DNA of 33,752 bases, from the NCBI RefSeq assembly GCF_902859895.1, contig NZ_CADIKM010000043.1:1-33752 (forward strand), in the 5' to 3' direction. The stretch is from Pararobbsia alpina. GTDB taxonomy: Bacteria > Pseudomonadota > Gammaproteobacteria > Burkholderiales > Burkholderiaceae. The translations under genes and the position numbers were made by a program. The notes under the pieces are model-generated. The model saw only the letters and a list, made by a program, of their open reading frames with translations, had not been told where the DNA came from and searched no databases. Shown piece by piece: positions 16,571 to 23,849 of this stretch. Position 1 is the stretch's first letter; every line of letters begins with the position of its first letter.

Positions 16571-17248
16571 TCAGTTGGCGAAGAGCCGAGCATCGTGTCG
16601 GTGACGGCGCATCACCGCGATGTCTGCAGCGAAGGTGCTGGACCACAGTTCCTCAAGATGAGGCGCCGGGCGCGCCAGCACGGCGGCGAGCGGCGCGCGC
16701 AGGCTCGTCAGCACGCGCTGTGCATCGAGATGGCCGACGATGCCCAGCCGCACCGCCGAACTCACCGCGCCCGTGCACGCCGCATGCGCGGAGATGGCCC
16801 GCGCTTCGCCCTCGCCGATGCCGAAGCTGCGCCACAGCATGCCCTGCACGGCCGGCAGATGGCCCGGTGTACGTCCGGCAAGGATGGCCGTGCGCAGCTC
16901 TCTCGCAAGCGCCGCATCAAGCCGCGCATGCACTTCGGCAAGCGTGCGGCCGAGCCGCCGCGAGCCCTGCCGCATCGGTTCGGGCAGCGTCATGGCTTCG
17001 GCAGCGGCGTCGACGTCGAGCCATGCATCGAGCGAGTCCGCCCGCCATGCGGCGCACACGATGCCCTGGTCGAGACTCGCCCAGCGTTCGAGCGCCTGCG
17101 CTCTCACGAACACCGCGAGCGATGCGACATCGGTCACGAGTCCATCCTGCTGCAATGCCTCCAGGCCCCATGAGAAAGCCATCGAACCGCTCGGGAAAAA
17201 GCTGTCCGATTGCTGCAGGCTCGCGAGCAGGCTCGTAAACTCAGTCAT
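16571..17248 (-). CDS. ureF: Urease accessory protein UreF
   Basis: This 225-residue, mostly helical protein joins UreD and UreG in the nickel-insertion complex. The family start [20 protein letters not shown] followed by [12 protein letters not shown] is clear, as is [20 protein letters not shown] in the middle. The ATG at 17248 overlaps the end of ureE by eight bases, indicating coupling. Confidence 0.92.
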   Translation of the reverse strand: MTEFTSLLASLQQSDSFFPSGSMAFSWGLEALQQDGLVTDVASLAVFVRAQALERWASLDQGIVCAAWRADSLDAWLDVDAAAEAMTLPEPMRQGSRRLGRTLAEVHARLDAALARELRTAILAGRTPGHLPAVQGMLWRSFGIGEGEARAISAHAACTGAVSSAVRLGIVGHLDAQRVLTSLRAPLAAVLARPAPHLEELWSSTFAADIAVMRRHRHDARLFAN

Positions 17249-17732
17249 GCTCGTGCGCGTGCGCGTGCTCGTGCAAGTTTTCAGAATCGGCGGCGATCTC
17301 GCTGATGCGCCCCGCTTCGAACATCGGCGCGAGCCGCGCGCGGTAGTCTTCGACCGGTCCCTTCACCGCGATCTCCAGCGCGTTCTCGGCAAAGCGCACC
17401 GCCCAGTGCATATTGCCGGCGAAGTACCCGAGTTCGAGCGCGCTGGCGGCGTCGCGCGCCTCCACGCGCAGCCAGCGCGTGTGCTCCGTGCGCACGACGA
17501 GCGCCGCGTCAGCATCCAGATGCAGCACCGCGCCGTCGAAAAGATGCGTCTGGCGATCGAGCGCGATCCCACATTCCACGTCGCGCTGTGTGCGCGTGCG
17601 CAGGCGGTGACGGCGGATGTCGTCACCGGTGAGCACGACCGTGTCCATGCGCCCGCGATGTTCGAGTTCATGCAACTGATCGGCCAGGCGCGGGTCCGAC
17701 GCGCTGCCGATGATGGATGTATAGGTAATCAT
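17241..17732 (-). CDS. ureE: Urease accessory nickel metallochaperone UreE
   Basis: This 163-residue protein delivers nickel to UreG. It has the N-terminal peptide-binding domain (about 1-75, RRHRLRTRTQRDVECGIALD) and the C-terminal metal-binding domain (about 80-145, with LGYFAGNMHWAVRF carrying the dimer-interface histidine). It ends in a short His-rich tail, [10 protein letters not shown]. It starts four bases after the urtE stop, so transport and urease genes form one transcript. Confidence 0.92.
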   Translation of the reverse strand: MITYTSIIGSASDPRLADQLHELEHRGRMDTVVLTGDDIRRHRLRTRTQRDVECGIALDRQTHLFDGAVLHLDADAALVVRTEHTRWLRVEARDAASALELGYFAGNMHWAVRFAENALEIAVKGPVEDYRARLAPMFEAGRISEIAADSENLHEHAHAHEHD

Positions 17733-17736
17733 CGCG

Positions 17737-18426
17737 TCAGATGGTCAGGTAGCGCATGATGCGGTCGGCGTCGACGTTCTCGCGCCTGTCGGTATGCACG
17801 AAGCGTCCCTTCTCTATGATGAGGAAGCGGTCCGCGATGTCGAGCGTGAACGTCAGCACCTGCTCGGACACGATCAGCGCAAAGTCGCGCTCCTTCTTCA
17901 GCCGGTTCAATGCGCGCGCGATGTCCTTGATGATCGAAGGCTGGATCCCTTCGGTCGGTTCATCGAGGATCAGCACCTTGGGCTCCGAGACGAGCGCGCG
18001 CGCGATCGCCAATTGCTGCTGCTGGCCGCCGGACAGATTGCCGCCGCGCCGGTTGCGCATCTCATGCAGAACCGGAAACGAGTCGAAGATGTAGTCGGGA
18101 ATCACCGGCCGCTTGATCCGGTCCATGCCGGACAGGATGTTCTCCTCGACGCTCAGATACGGAAAGATCATGCGGCCCTGCGGCACGTAGCCGAATCCCG
18201 CCGCGACGCGCTCATAGCTTTTCGCGCTGACGAGCTCGCAGTCGTTGAGCCTGATCTGCCCACTGCGCGACGGAATCATTCCGATCAACGCCTTCAGCAA
18301 GGTCGTCTTGCCCATCCCGTTGCGCCCCATTACTGCGACGGTCTCGCCCGCCTCGAGATCGAAGCTGAGGTCATGCAGCACATGACTTTCGCCGTAGAAG
18401 ACATTCAGGTTCTCGATAGACAGCAT
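17737..18426 (-). CDS. urtE: Urea/amide ABC transporter ATPase UrtE
   Basis: This 229-residue ABC ATPase of the LivF/UrtE group has Walker A (GRNGMGKTTLLKAL), Q-loop (YVPQGR), signature (NLSGGQQQQLAIARAL), Walker B (VLILDEPTEGIQPS) and a switch region with EQ in place of the usual EH (SEQVLTF). The ATG at 18426 is two bases after the urtD stop. It works with UrtD to power uptake through UrtB/UrtC. Confidence 0.94.
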   Translation of the reverse strand: MLSIENLNVFYGESHVLHDLSFDLEAGETVAVMGRNGMGKTTLLKALIGMIPSRSGQIRLNDCELVSAKSYERVAAGFGYVPQGRMIFPYLSVEENILSGMDRIKRPVIPDYIFDSFPVLHEMRNRRGGNLSGGQQQQLAIARALVSEPKVLILDEPTEGIQPSIIKDIARALNRLKKERDFALIVSEQVLTFTLDIADRFLIIEKGRFVHTDRRENVDADRIMRYLTI

Positions 18427-18428
18427 GG

Positions 18429-19166
18429 TCAATGTCCCAGGTAAACTTCGATCACGCGCGGGTCGTTCTGCACCACGTCCATCTTGCCTTCCGCCAGCTT
18501 CTTGCCCTGATGCAAAACGGTGACCTTGTGCGCAACGGACTTCACGAATTCCATGTCGTGCTCGATGACGACCACCGAGCGCCCTTCCGCGATCTTGCGC
18601 AGCAACTCGCCCGTCAGCTCGCGCTCCCGCGCGCTCATGCCCGCGACGGGTTCGTCCAGAAGAAGCAGCTCGGGGGCCTGCATCAACAGCATGCCAATTT
18701 CCAGCCACTGCTTTTGCCCGTGAGACAGCAATGCCGCCTTACGTTCGAGCTGGTCGTCGAGGAAGATCATTCGCGCGACGCGTTCGATTTCAATGAGTAC
18801 CGTTTCGCTGCGGTGAAAGAACAGGCAGCCGATCACATCGCGCTTCTTCGGATACGAAATCTCGAGGTTTTCGGACACCGTCAGGTCTTCATACACCATC
18901 GGGTTCTGGAACTTTCGACCCACGCCCGCGCGCGTGATCTGATACTCGAGCATCTTCTCCAGGTACAGTCCCTTGAACTCGATGGTGCCTGCGGTGGGCT
19001 TCGTCTTGCCGCAGATCATGTCGAGAAGCGTCGTCTTGCCTGCGCCGTTCGGCCCGATCACGACGTGCAGCTCCTTTTCTTCGACATAGAAGTTCAGATC
19101 GTCCACGGCCTTGAAGCCATCGAACGAAACGGTAAGGCCTTCGACTGCCAGAATCATCGGTGTCAT
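18429..19166 (-). CDS. urtD: Urea/amide ABC transporter ATPase UrtD
   Basis: This 245-residue ABC ATPase of the LivG/UrtD group has Walker A (GPNGAGKTTLLDMI), the UrtD-type loop (VGRKFQNPMVYEDLTVSENL), a signature region of the form LLSHGQKQWLEIGMLL, Walker B (LLLLDEPVAGMS) and switch His (VVIEHDMEF). The SHGQKQWLEIG signature is typical of UrtD. The ATG at 19166 overlaps the urtC stop as ATGA. Confidence 0.94.
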   Translation of the reverse strand: MTPMILAVEGLTVSFDGFKAVDDLNFYVEEKELHVVIGPNGAGKTTLLDMICGKTKPTAGTIEFKGLYLEKMLEYQITRAGVGRKFQNPMVYEDLTVSENLEISYPKKRDVIGCLFFHRSETVLIEIERVARMIFLDDQLERKAALLSHGQKQWLEIGMLLMQAPELLLLDEPVAGMSARERELTGELLRKIAEGRSVVVIEHDMEFVKSVAHKVTVLHQGKKLAEGKMDVVQNDPRVIEVYLGH

Positions 19167-20329
19167 TGCACAGCTCCCTGACTGTTGCTCGGCCGAGCCG
19201 GCCGCCGCTCACGCAGCCAGCCGATTACACCGGCCAGCCCTTTGGGCAGGAACATCGGTACGAAAATGAAAAGTGCGCCGATGAAATAGACCCAGAAACC
19301 GACGAAGTTTTCAGAGAGGAAACTCTTCGCCGCGCCGATGATCACGGTGCCGTACACCGCGCCGACTAGAGACAAACGGCCGCCGACCGCTGCATAAATC
19401 ACCATTTCAATCGATGGCACGATGCCGCACACCGAAGGCGACGCGAAGCCGACCTGCAAGGTGAACAAGGCGCCGCCCACCGCCGCGAACAGCGCGGCAA
19501 TCGCAAAGATAAAGCCCTTGAAGAGCGCCGGATCGTAGCCGGAAAAACGGATGCGATCCTCGCGATCGCGGATCGCGATCAGCACCTTGCCAAGCCGGCT
19601 GCGGAGGATGAACCGGCCACCGAGCACGGCGCACAGCAGCAGCACTGCGGTCACGTAGTACATGACCAGCGTGGCGGTATTGCTCTGCACGCTGTAGCCC
19701 ATGAAAGTAGGCAGGTTCGTGATGCCGTTGACACCTCCCGTATAGCCTTGCTGACCGATGATGACGATCGACATGATCGATGCGAGCGCCAGCGTCACGA
19801 TCGAGAAATACACACCACCCACGCGCTTTCTGAAGTTCGCATAGCCGAGCACGAACGCAAGCAGCGCCGGCAAAATGATGATCATTGGCACGGCGAACCA
19901 GCCATGCTCGAACGGCACCCACCACCACGGCAGCTTGTCGATGCTGTTCCATGTCATGAAATCCGGCACCGGCGTCCCGCCACCTCCGAACACCGCCGCG
20001 GCGGGGTCGTTCGCACTGGCCTCGAGCTTCATGTACATCGCCATCATGTAGCTGCCCAGACCGAAGAAGATCCCTTGACCGAGACTCAGGATGCCGCCGT
20101 AGCCCCACGTCAGAACAAGACCGACCGCGCAGAATGCGAAGCTCAGATACTTCGCGAACAAACCGAGGCGGAACGCACCCGTGAGCGCGGGTATCGCGAT
20201 CAGCAGCAAGAGCGCAAGGATCAGGACGGAGTATCTGTCGAGCAGGACCGCCCCGCGCCAGCCAGTCGCGGACGACTTGGCGGGGTTCGACGCGTTACTG
20301 AGCGACGAAGAGAGAGGAAGATTTTTCAT
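19163..20329 (-). CDS. urtC: Urea/amide ABC transporter permease UrtC
   Basis: This 388-residue inner-membrane permease is of the LivM/UrtC type with about nine or ten membrane spans (for example YSVLILALLLLIAIPALTGA and KYLSFAFCAVGLVLTWGYGG). The UrtC-type segment GILSLGQGIFFGLGSYMMAM is clear. The ATG at 20329 has GGAAA upstream and follows a leader of about 277 nt containing hairpin P1 and a terminator. Its partners UrtA and UrtB are encoded 8-12 kb away on the opposite strand. Confidence 0.93.
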   Translation of the reverse strand: MKNLPLSSSLSNASNPAKSSATGWRGAVLLDRYSVLILALLLLIAIPALTGAFRLGLFAKYLSFAFCAVGLVLTWGYGGILSLGQGIFFGLGSYMMAMYMKLEASANDPAAAVFGGGGTPVPDFMTWNSIDKLPWWWVPFEHGWFAVPMIIILPALLAFVLGYANFRKRVGGVYFSIVTLALASIMSIVIIGQQGYTGGVNGITNLPTFMGYSVQSNTATLVMYYVTAVLLLCAVLGGRFILRSRLGKVLIAIRDREDRIRFSGYDPALFKGFIFAIAALFAAVGGALFTLQVGFASPSVCGIVPSIEMVIYAAVGGRLSLVGAVYGTVIIGAAKSFLSENFVGFWVYFIGALFIFVPMFLPKGLAGVIGWLRERRPARPSNSQGAVQ

Positions 20330-20439
20330 GTTTCCGCGATGCCTCGATTTCAGTGTGTCCGATGGTCCGAACGTGAGCGGGTGAAGACATTCGAGTCCGG
20401 CCTTTTCCTCGCGCAACGGGTTCAGCGGAATCTGCGGAG

Positions 20440-20484
20440 AAAAAAAAGCCCGAAGCCAGGACGAACCTGGCTATCGGGCTTTTT
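20440..20484 (-). terminator. Regulated intrinsic terminator in the urtC leader
   Basis: On the minus strand AAAAAGCCCGA pairs with TCGGGCTTTTT, enclosing AGCCAGG/CCTGGCT with one bulged base and a five-base loop, and runs into T8. It starts eight bases after hairpin P1 and lies about 110 bases before urtC. It is also downstream of the orphan ANTAR gene. Confidence 0.9.
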
Positions 20485-20492
20485 GGCCTTTG

Positions 20493-20520
20493 TCGCACGA
20501 GACGCCTTTGTCCCGGACGA
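20493..20520 (-). promoter_or_regulatory. ANTAR-target RNA hairpin P1 of the urtC leader
   Basis: The minus-strand RNA folds as CGGGAC - loop AAAGGC - GTCTCG (six pairs, one G-U), with an outer TCG/CGA clamp separated by a two-by-two internal loop. The hexaloop has A1 and G4. It is the third copy of the pattern seen at 6314-6345 and 8678-8705. Confidence 0.8.
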
Positions 20521-20617
20521 CGAAATTCAGTGCAAACCAACCGCTGCTAAGCGCGGGCGGATGTTTCGTCGAGCGCGCACGTTGTGAAGCGGCCAGCGCG
20601 CTCGCATGAGCAGATTC

Positions 20618-20632
20618 GCAAGAGGCGTGCCA
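20618..20632 (-). promoter_or_regulatory. Sigma-54 (-24/-12) promoter for urtCDE-ure
   Basis: The minus strand reads TGGCACGCCTCTTGC, an essentially perfect match to TGGCACG-N4-TTGC with GG-N10-GC spacing. Predicted start is about 20606. Confidence 0.85.
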
Positions 20633-20705
20633 TCGGTACGAACGACGCCCAGCGCGGCAATCGGCATCAAGCACACTGTGAAGCTCCCCACCCTGGGGTG
20701 AAAAA

Positions 20706-20720
20706 GCACGGTTCGGGTGC
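20706..20720. promoter_or_regulatory. NtrC-type binding site upstream of the urtC promoter
   Basis: GCACGGTTCGGGTGC is a GCAC-N7-GTGC dyad centred about 107 bp upstream of the predicted urtC start, in the gap between the ANTAR gene and the promoter. Confidence 0.6.
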
Positions 20721-20761
20721 ACCATGCATCGATCATGCACATCGACGGCAATCCCGCTCAA

Positions 20762-21370
20762 TCAGAAATGCAGGCTCTCATGGGCCTTGAGGATGGTATC
20801 CGCGACGGTTTCAAGAGGTTGCCGCTGACCCATTGCACGCGAGCGCAAAAGCTCGTGCGCTTCCGGCTCCGTGAGATTGCGCGTCTCCATGAGAATGGAC
20901 TTGGCACGTTGTATTTTCCGTTGATCTGCGAACTTTTCAGTGACTCTCTGCGCATAGCGTTCCAGCGCCACCCGGCTTTTGTGCTGATGCAGCGACACAG
21001 CGATCGCGGTCAGCACACCAAATGAGCGCACCGGCGACGGCACCGCGCAGTACGCATTCAACTGGATCACTATTTCGATGAATATCGGGTTCTCGTAGCT
21101 CACCACCGGGATCACGGGGAGCGCGCCCGGCCCTTCGAGCCAAGGCAGCGGCTTCGACATCGTCTCGGGCCGTATCGCCATGAAGACGATATCGGTATTT
21201 TCGGGCAAGATGGCCGGAGCCGGCCAGAAACGGCACACGCGGCACCCGATGCGCCGCAGTTGCGCAAGCAGCTCCTCACCGTCCTGGTCGAGTGGATGAA
21301 CCGCGACAACCTTTAGCGGGCGGATGTCGCGAAGCCCTTGAGACGTGTTCGGCAAAGGATGACGCTTCAT
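20762..21370 (-). CDS. Second AmiR-like ANTAR antiterminator (orphan)
   Basis: This 202-residue paralogue of the 6595-7194 protein has the same layout: a pseudo-receiver (about 18-125, LKVVAVHPLDQDGEELLAQL), a coiled-coil helix, and a C-terminal ANTAR domain (about 140-195, RAKSILMETRNLTEPEAHEL). The two share PSPVRSFGVLTAIAV in the receiver. The ATG at 21370 has GAGG upstream. No AmiC-like partner gene is next to it. It could share the sensor at 7197-8366, respond to another ligand, or act constitutively. It lies directly upstream of the urtC promoter and leader, its likely target. Confidence 0.88.
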   Translation of the reverse strand: MKRHPLPNTSQGLRDIRPLKVVAVHPLDQDGEELLAQLRRIGCRVCRFWPAPAILPENTDIVFMAIRPETMSKPLPWLEGPGALPVIPVVSYENPIFIEIVIQLNAYCAVPSPVRSFGVLTAIAVSLHQHKSRVALERYAQRVTEKFADQRKIQRAKSILMETRNLTEPEAHELLRSRAMGQRQPLETVADTILKAHESLHF

Positions 21371-21769
21371 CGTTTAACCTCATGACGGTCTACATATGGC
21401 GCGAAGGCCAAGTCCTTGGCCGCCGACATTTCTCGACTACAGGAGTGATCGATGTCAGCTTTCTGAAATCTACCCGTGGTGCGAAGCGAATATCATGTCC
21501 AGCGTGGCGCATGGCATCGAGTGACGTGAATCTCCAGATGCCATTCAAGGTGAACGGCGGCGCTGACGTTCATGGCCCTACGTTCGTCGGTTGCGCAACG
21601 TCGGGGAAGAGGACCGTCCCGGGGCGCGAGCAAGTGCGTAGTATGCACAGGACCAAAATCGCGTGCAACAATGGGCCCGGTCTGAATAAAAACGAGCGAA
21701 CGCGTGCGCTCCGGCGGTCTGGCACGAGCACAAGAAGGCACACACGCCACCGCCCGATTGAGAATCTGC
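21371..21769. other. Intergenic region between the orphan ANTAR gene and mgsC
   Basis: No gene is supportable here. The only structure seen is a 16-base palindrome, GGCCAAG-TC-CTTGGCC, at 21406-21421, about 40 bases upstream of the ANTAR gene start. It could be an operator or a hairpin. No -24/-12 promoter was found for the ANTAR gene in this stretch. Confidence 0.4.
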
Positions 21770-23134
21770 TCAGTCACGCTCCTGCCCCGGAATCCACGAG
21801 GTTCCGGCAAGCGGAATGCGGGCCATGGCTGCCGCCTCGACCGTCACTGCGACAAGATCTTCCGGTTCGAGGTGATGGACATTTTGCTTGCCGCATGCGC
21901 GAGCGATCGTCGTCAATTCCATGTTCAGCGTCTTCAGATAATTGCGCACGCGACGCGAGCCTTCATCCGGCTGGACACGCTGCTCGAGAGCCGCATCCTG
22001 CGTGGTCACGCCGACCGGGCACTTGCCGGTATGGCAGTGATGGCAGAATCCCGGCGACGTGTTCAGCGCCGCATAGTCTGCCGCCGCCGAATGCAGCGCG
22101 CCGTTCTGGAAGTACGCATCGCTGTTGCAACCCAGCGCCATCAGCATCCCCTGCCCGATCGCCACCGCGTCCGCGCCGAGCGCCAATGCCTTCGCCACGT
22201 CTGCACCGGTGCGGATACCGCCCGATACGATCAGTTGCACCTGTCCTTTCATATTCAGATCTTCGAGCGCATCGACAGCCTGACGAACCGCGGCCAGCGT
22301 CGGAATGCCGACATTCTCGATGAAGCAGGTCTGCGTCGCCGCCGTGCCGCCCTGCATGCCGTCGATCACGACCACATCCGCGCCCGCGTGCACCGCGAGC
22401 TTGACGTCGTTGAACGTGCGCGTGGCGCCGACCTTCACATAGATCGGCTTTTCCCAGTCGGTGATTTCGCGCAGCTCCTGAATCTTGATCGCCAGATCAT
22501 CGGGACCGGTCCAATCCGGATGTCGGCTCGCCGAGCGCTGATCGACGCCTGCCGGCAACGTGCGCATCGACGCCACGCGCGGATTGATCTTTTGCCCGAG
22601 CAGCATGCCGCCGCCGCCCGGCTTCGCGCCCTGGCCGATCACGACTTCGATCGCGTCGGCACGGCGCAGGTCGTCCGGATTGAAGCCGTAGCGCGACGGC
22701 AGACATTGATAGACCAGCGTCTTCGACGAGCGACGTTCTTCCTGGGTCATACCGCCGTCGCCGGTGGTGGTCGAGGTACCCATCGCGCTCGCAGCCTGGC
22801 CGAGGGCTTCCTTCACATTCGCGGACAAGGCACCGAAGCTCATGCCGGCGATCGTGATCGGAATGTCCAGCACGACCGGTTTTTTGGCGAAGCGCGTGCC
22901 CAGCACCGTTTTCGTCGCGCATTTCTCGCGGTACCCTTCGAGCGGATAGCGCGAGAGCGATGCGCCGAGAAACAGCAGATCGTCGAAATGCGGCACGCGG
23001 CGTTTCGCCCCGAGACCCCGGATTTCATAGAGGCCGCGCTGCGCGGCGGAGTGGATATAGTTGATCGTCTTGCGGTCGTAACCTTGTGACTCTTCCTGCT
23101 GCAAGCGGGCGAAAAAAACGGGTTTGGCATCCAT
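21770..23134 (-). CDS. mgsC: FMN-binding glutamate-synthase-like subunit (N-methylglutamate synthase C / GlxD type)
   Basis: This 454-residue protein resembles the FMN/[3Fe-4S] domain of glutamate synthase. Features are ITIAGMSFGALSANVKEALG, TTTGDGGMTQEE, IGQGAKPGGGGMLLGQKI, DGMQGGTAATQTCF, VSGGIRTGADVAKALALGAD, and a cysteine cluster in GFCHHCHTGKCPVGVTT that would hold the iron-sulphur centre. In the N-methylglutamate pathway it forms N-methylglutamate from 2-oxoglutarate and methylamine with MgsA and MgsB. In many Burkholderia the same set is annotated glxD beside glnT, with unproven function. The ATG at 23134 has GAAGG five bases before it. It lies 25 bp after mgsB. Confidence 0.85.
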   Translation of the reverse strand: MDAKPVFFARLQQEESQGYDRKTINYIHSAAQRGLYEIRGLGAKRRVPHFDDLLFLGASLSRYPLEGYREKCATKTVLGTRFAKKPVVLDIPITIAGMSFGALSANVKEALGQAASAMGTSTTTGDGGMTQEERRSSKTLVYQCLPSRYGFNPDDLRRADAIEVVIGQGAKPGGGGMLLGQKINPRVASMRTLPAGVDQRSASRHPDWTGPDDLAIKIQELREITDWEKPIYVKVGATRTFNDVKLAVHAGADVVVIDGMQGGTAATQTCFIENVGIPTLAAVRQAVDALEDLNMKGQVQLIVSGGIRTGADVAKALALGADAVAIGQGMLMALGCNSDAYFQNGALHSAAADYAALNTSPGFCHHCHTGKCPVGVTTQDAALEQRVQPDEGSRRVRNYLKTLNMELTTIARACGKQNVHHLEPEDLVAVTVEAAAMARIPLAGTSWIPGQERD

Positions 23135-23159
23135 GGGGACCTTCTTATAGAGCGTATAT

Positions 23160-23849
23160 TCAATATTCCTGGTTCGCGTCGGCGTTCCAGTGATAGAGCC
23201 TGCGAGCGGAGGCGATCCGTTTGAACGACGCCGGGTCATGGTCCATGCCGGCAGCGACGAGCAGGTCTCGCACGGCATCAAGGTCCGCGTCCGTCATCGA
23301 TTCGTACTGTGCGTCCGCGCCGAGCGATTTCACTTCTCCGCGCACGTAGAGCACTGCTTCGTAAAGCGAGTCGCCAAGCGCATCGCCCGCATCGCCGCAG
23401 ATTACGATGCGCCCGGCCTGAGCCATGAACGCGGAGAAACTGCCGACGGAGCCGCCCACCACGATGTCACCGCCCTTCAAAGAAATGCCGCAGCGCAGTC
23501 CCGCATCGCCGTCGATCACGAGCAGGCCCCCGTGCGCCGAAGCGCCCGCGCCATTCGATGCAAAGCCCTTCACATGCACCTTGCCGCTCATCATGTTTTC
23601 CGCGACGCCGGTGCCCGCACTGCCGTCGATCTCGATCGTCGCGTGTTTGTTCATGCCGCCCGCGTAATACCCGGCGTGACCAGCGATCGTCACCCGTACC
23701 GGCGCATCGACGCCCACTGCGAGGTTATGCGCACCGTTCGGCGCCACGACTGTCACCACTTGCCCTTCCAGCTCGCTCGCCGGCTTGTGCAAAAACTGAT
23801 TCAGCTCACGGACCGTCGTGCGCTCCAGATCGAACGTCAGGCTTTCCAT
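23160..23849 (-). CDS. mgsB: GltB C-terminal-domain-like protein (N-methylglutamate synthase B / GlxC type)
   Basis: This 229-residue protein is the free-standing form of the right-handed beta-helix at the end of glutamate synthase. It shows repeated glycine-rich turns (GHAGYYAGGMNKHATIEIDG, VHVKGFASNGAGASAHGGLL, GGDIVVGGSVGSFSAFMAQA). It is a structural partner of the amidotransferase and FMN subunits on either side. The ATG at 23849 overlaps the end of mgsA by 13 bases. Confidence 0.85.
   Translation of the reverse strand: MESLTFDLERTTVRELNQFLHKPASELEGQVVTVVAPNGAHNLAVGVDAPVRVTIAGHAGYYAGGMNKHATIEIDGSAGTGVAENMMSGKVHVKGFASNGAGASAHGGLLVIDGDAGLRCGISLKGGDIVVGGSVGSFSAFMAQAGRIVICGDAGDALGDSLYEAVLYVRGEVKSLGADAQYESMTDADLDAVRDLLVAAGMDHDPASFKRIASARRLYHWNADANQEY

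Noticed and set aside
21493-21810. Minus-strand open frame of about 105 codons between mgsC and the ANTAR gene
   Set aside because: It overlaps the end of mgsC in another frame, is rich in Arg and Pro as shadow frames in GC-rich DNA are, and has no ribosome site or family resemblance.
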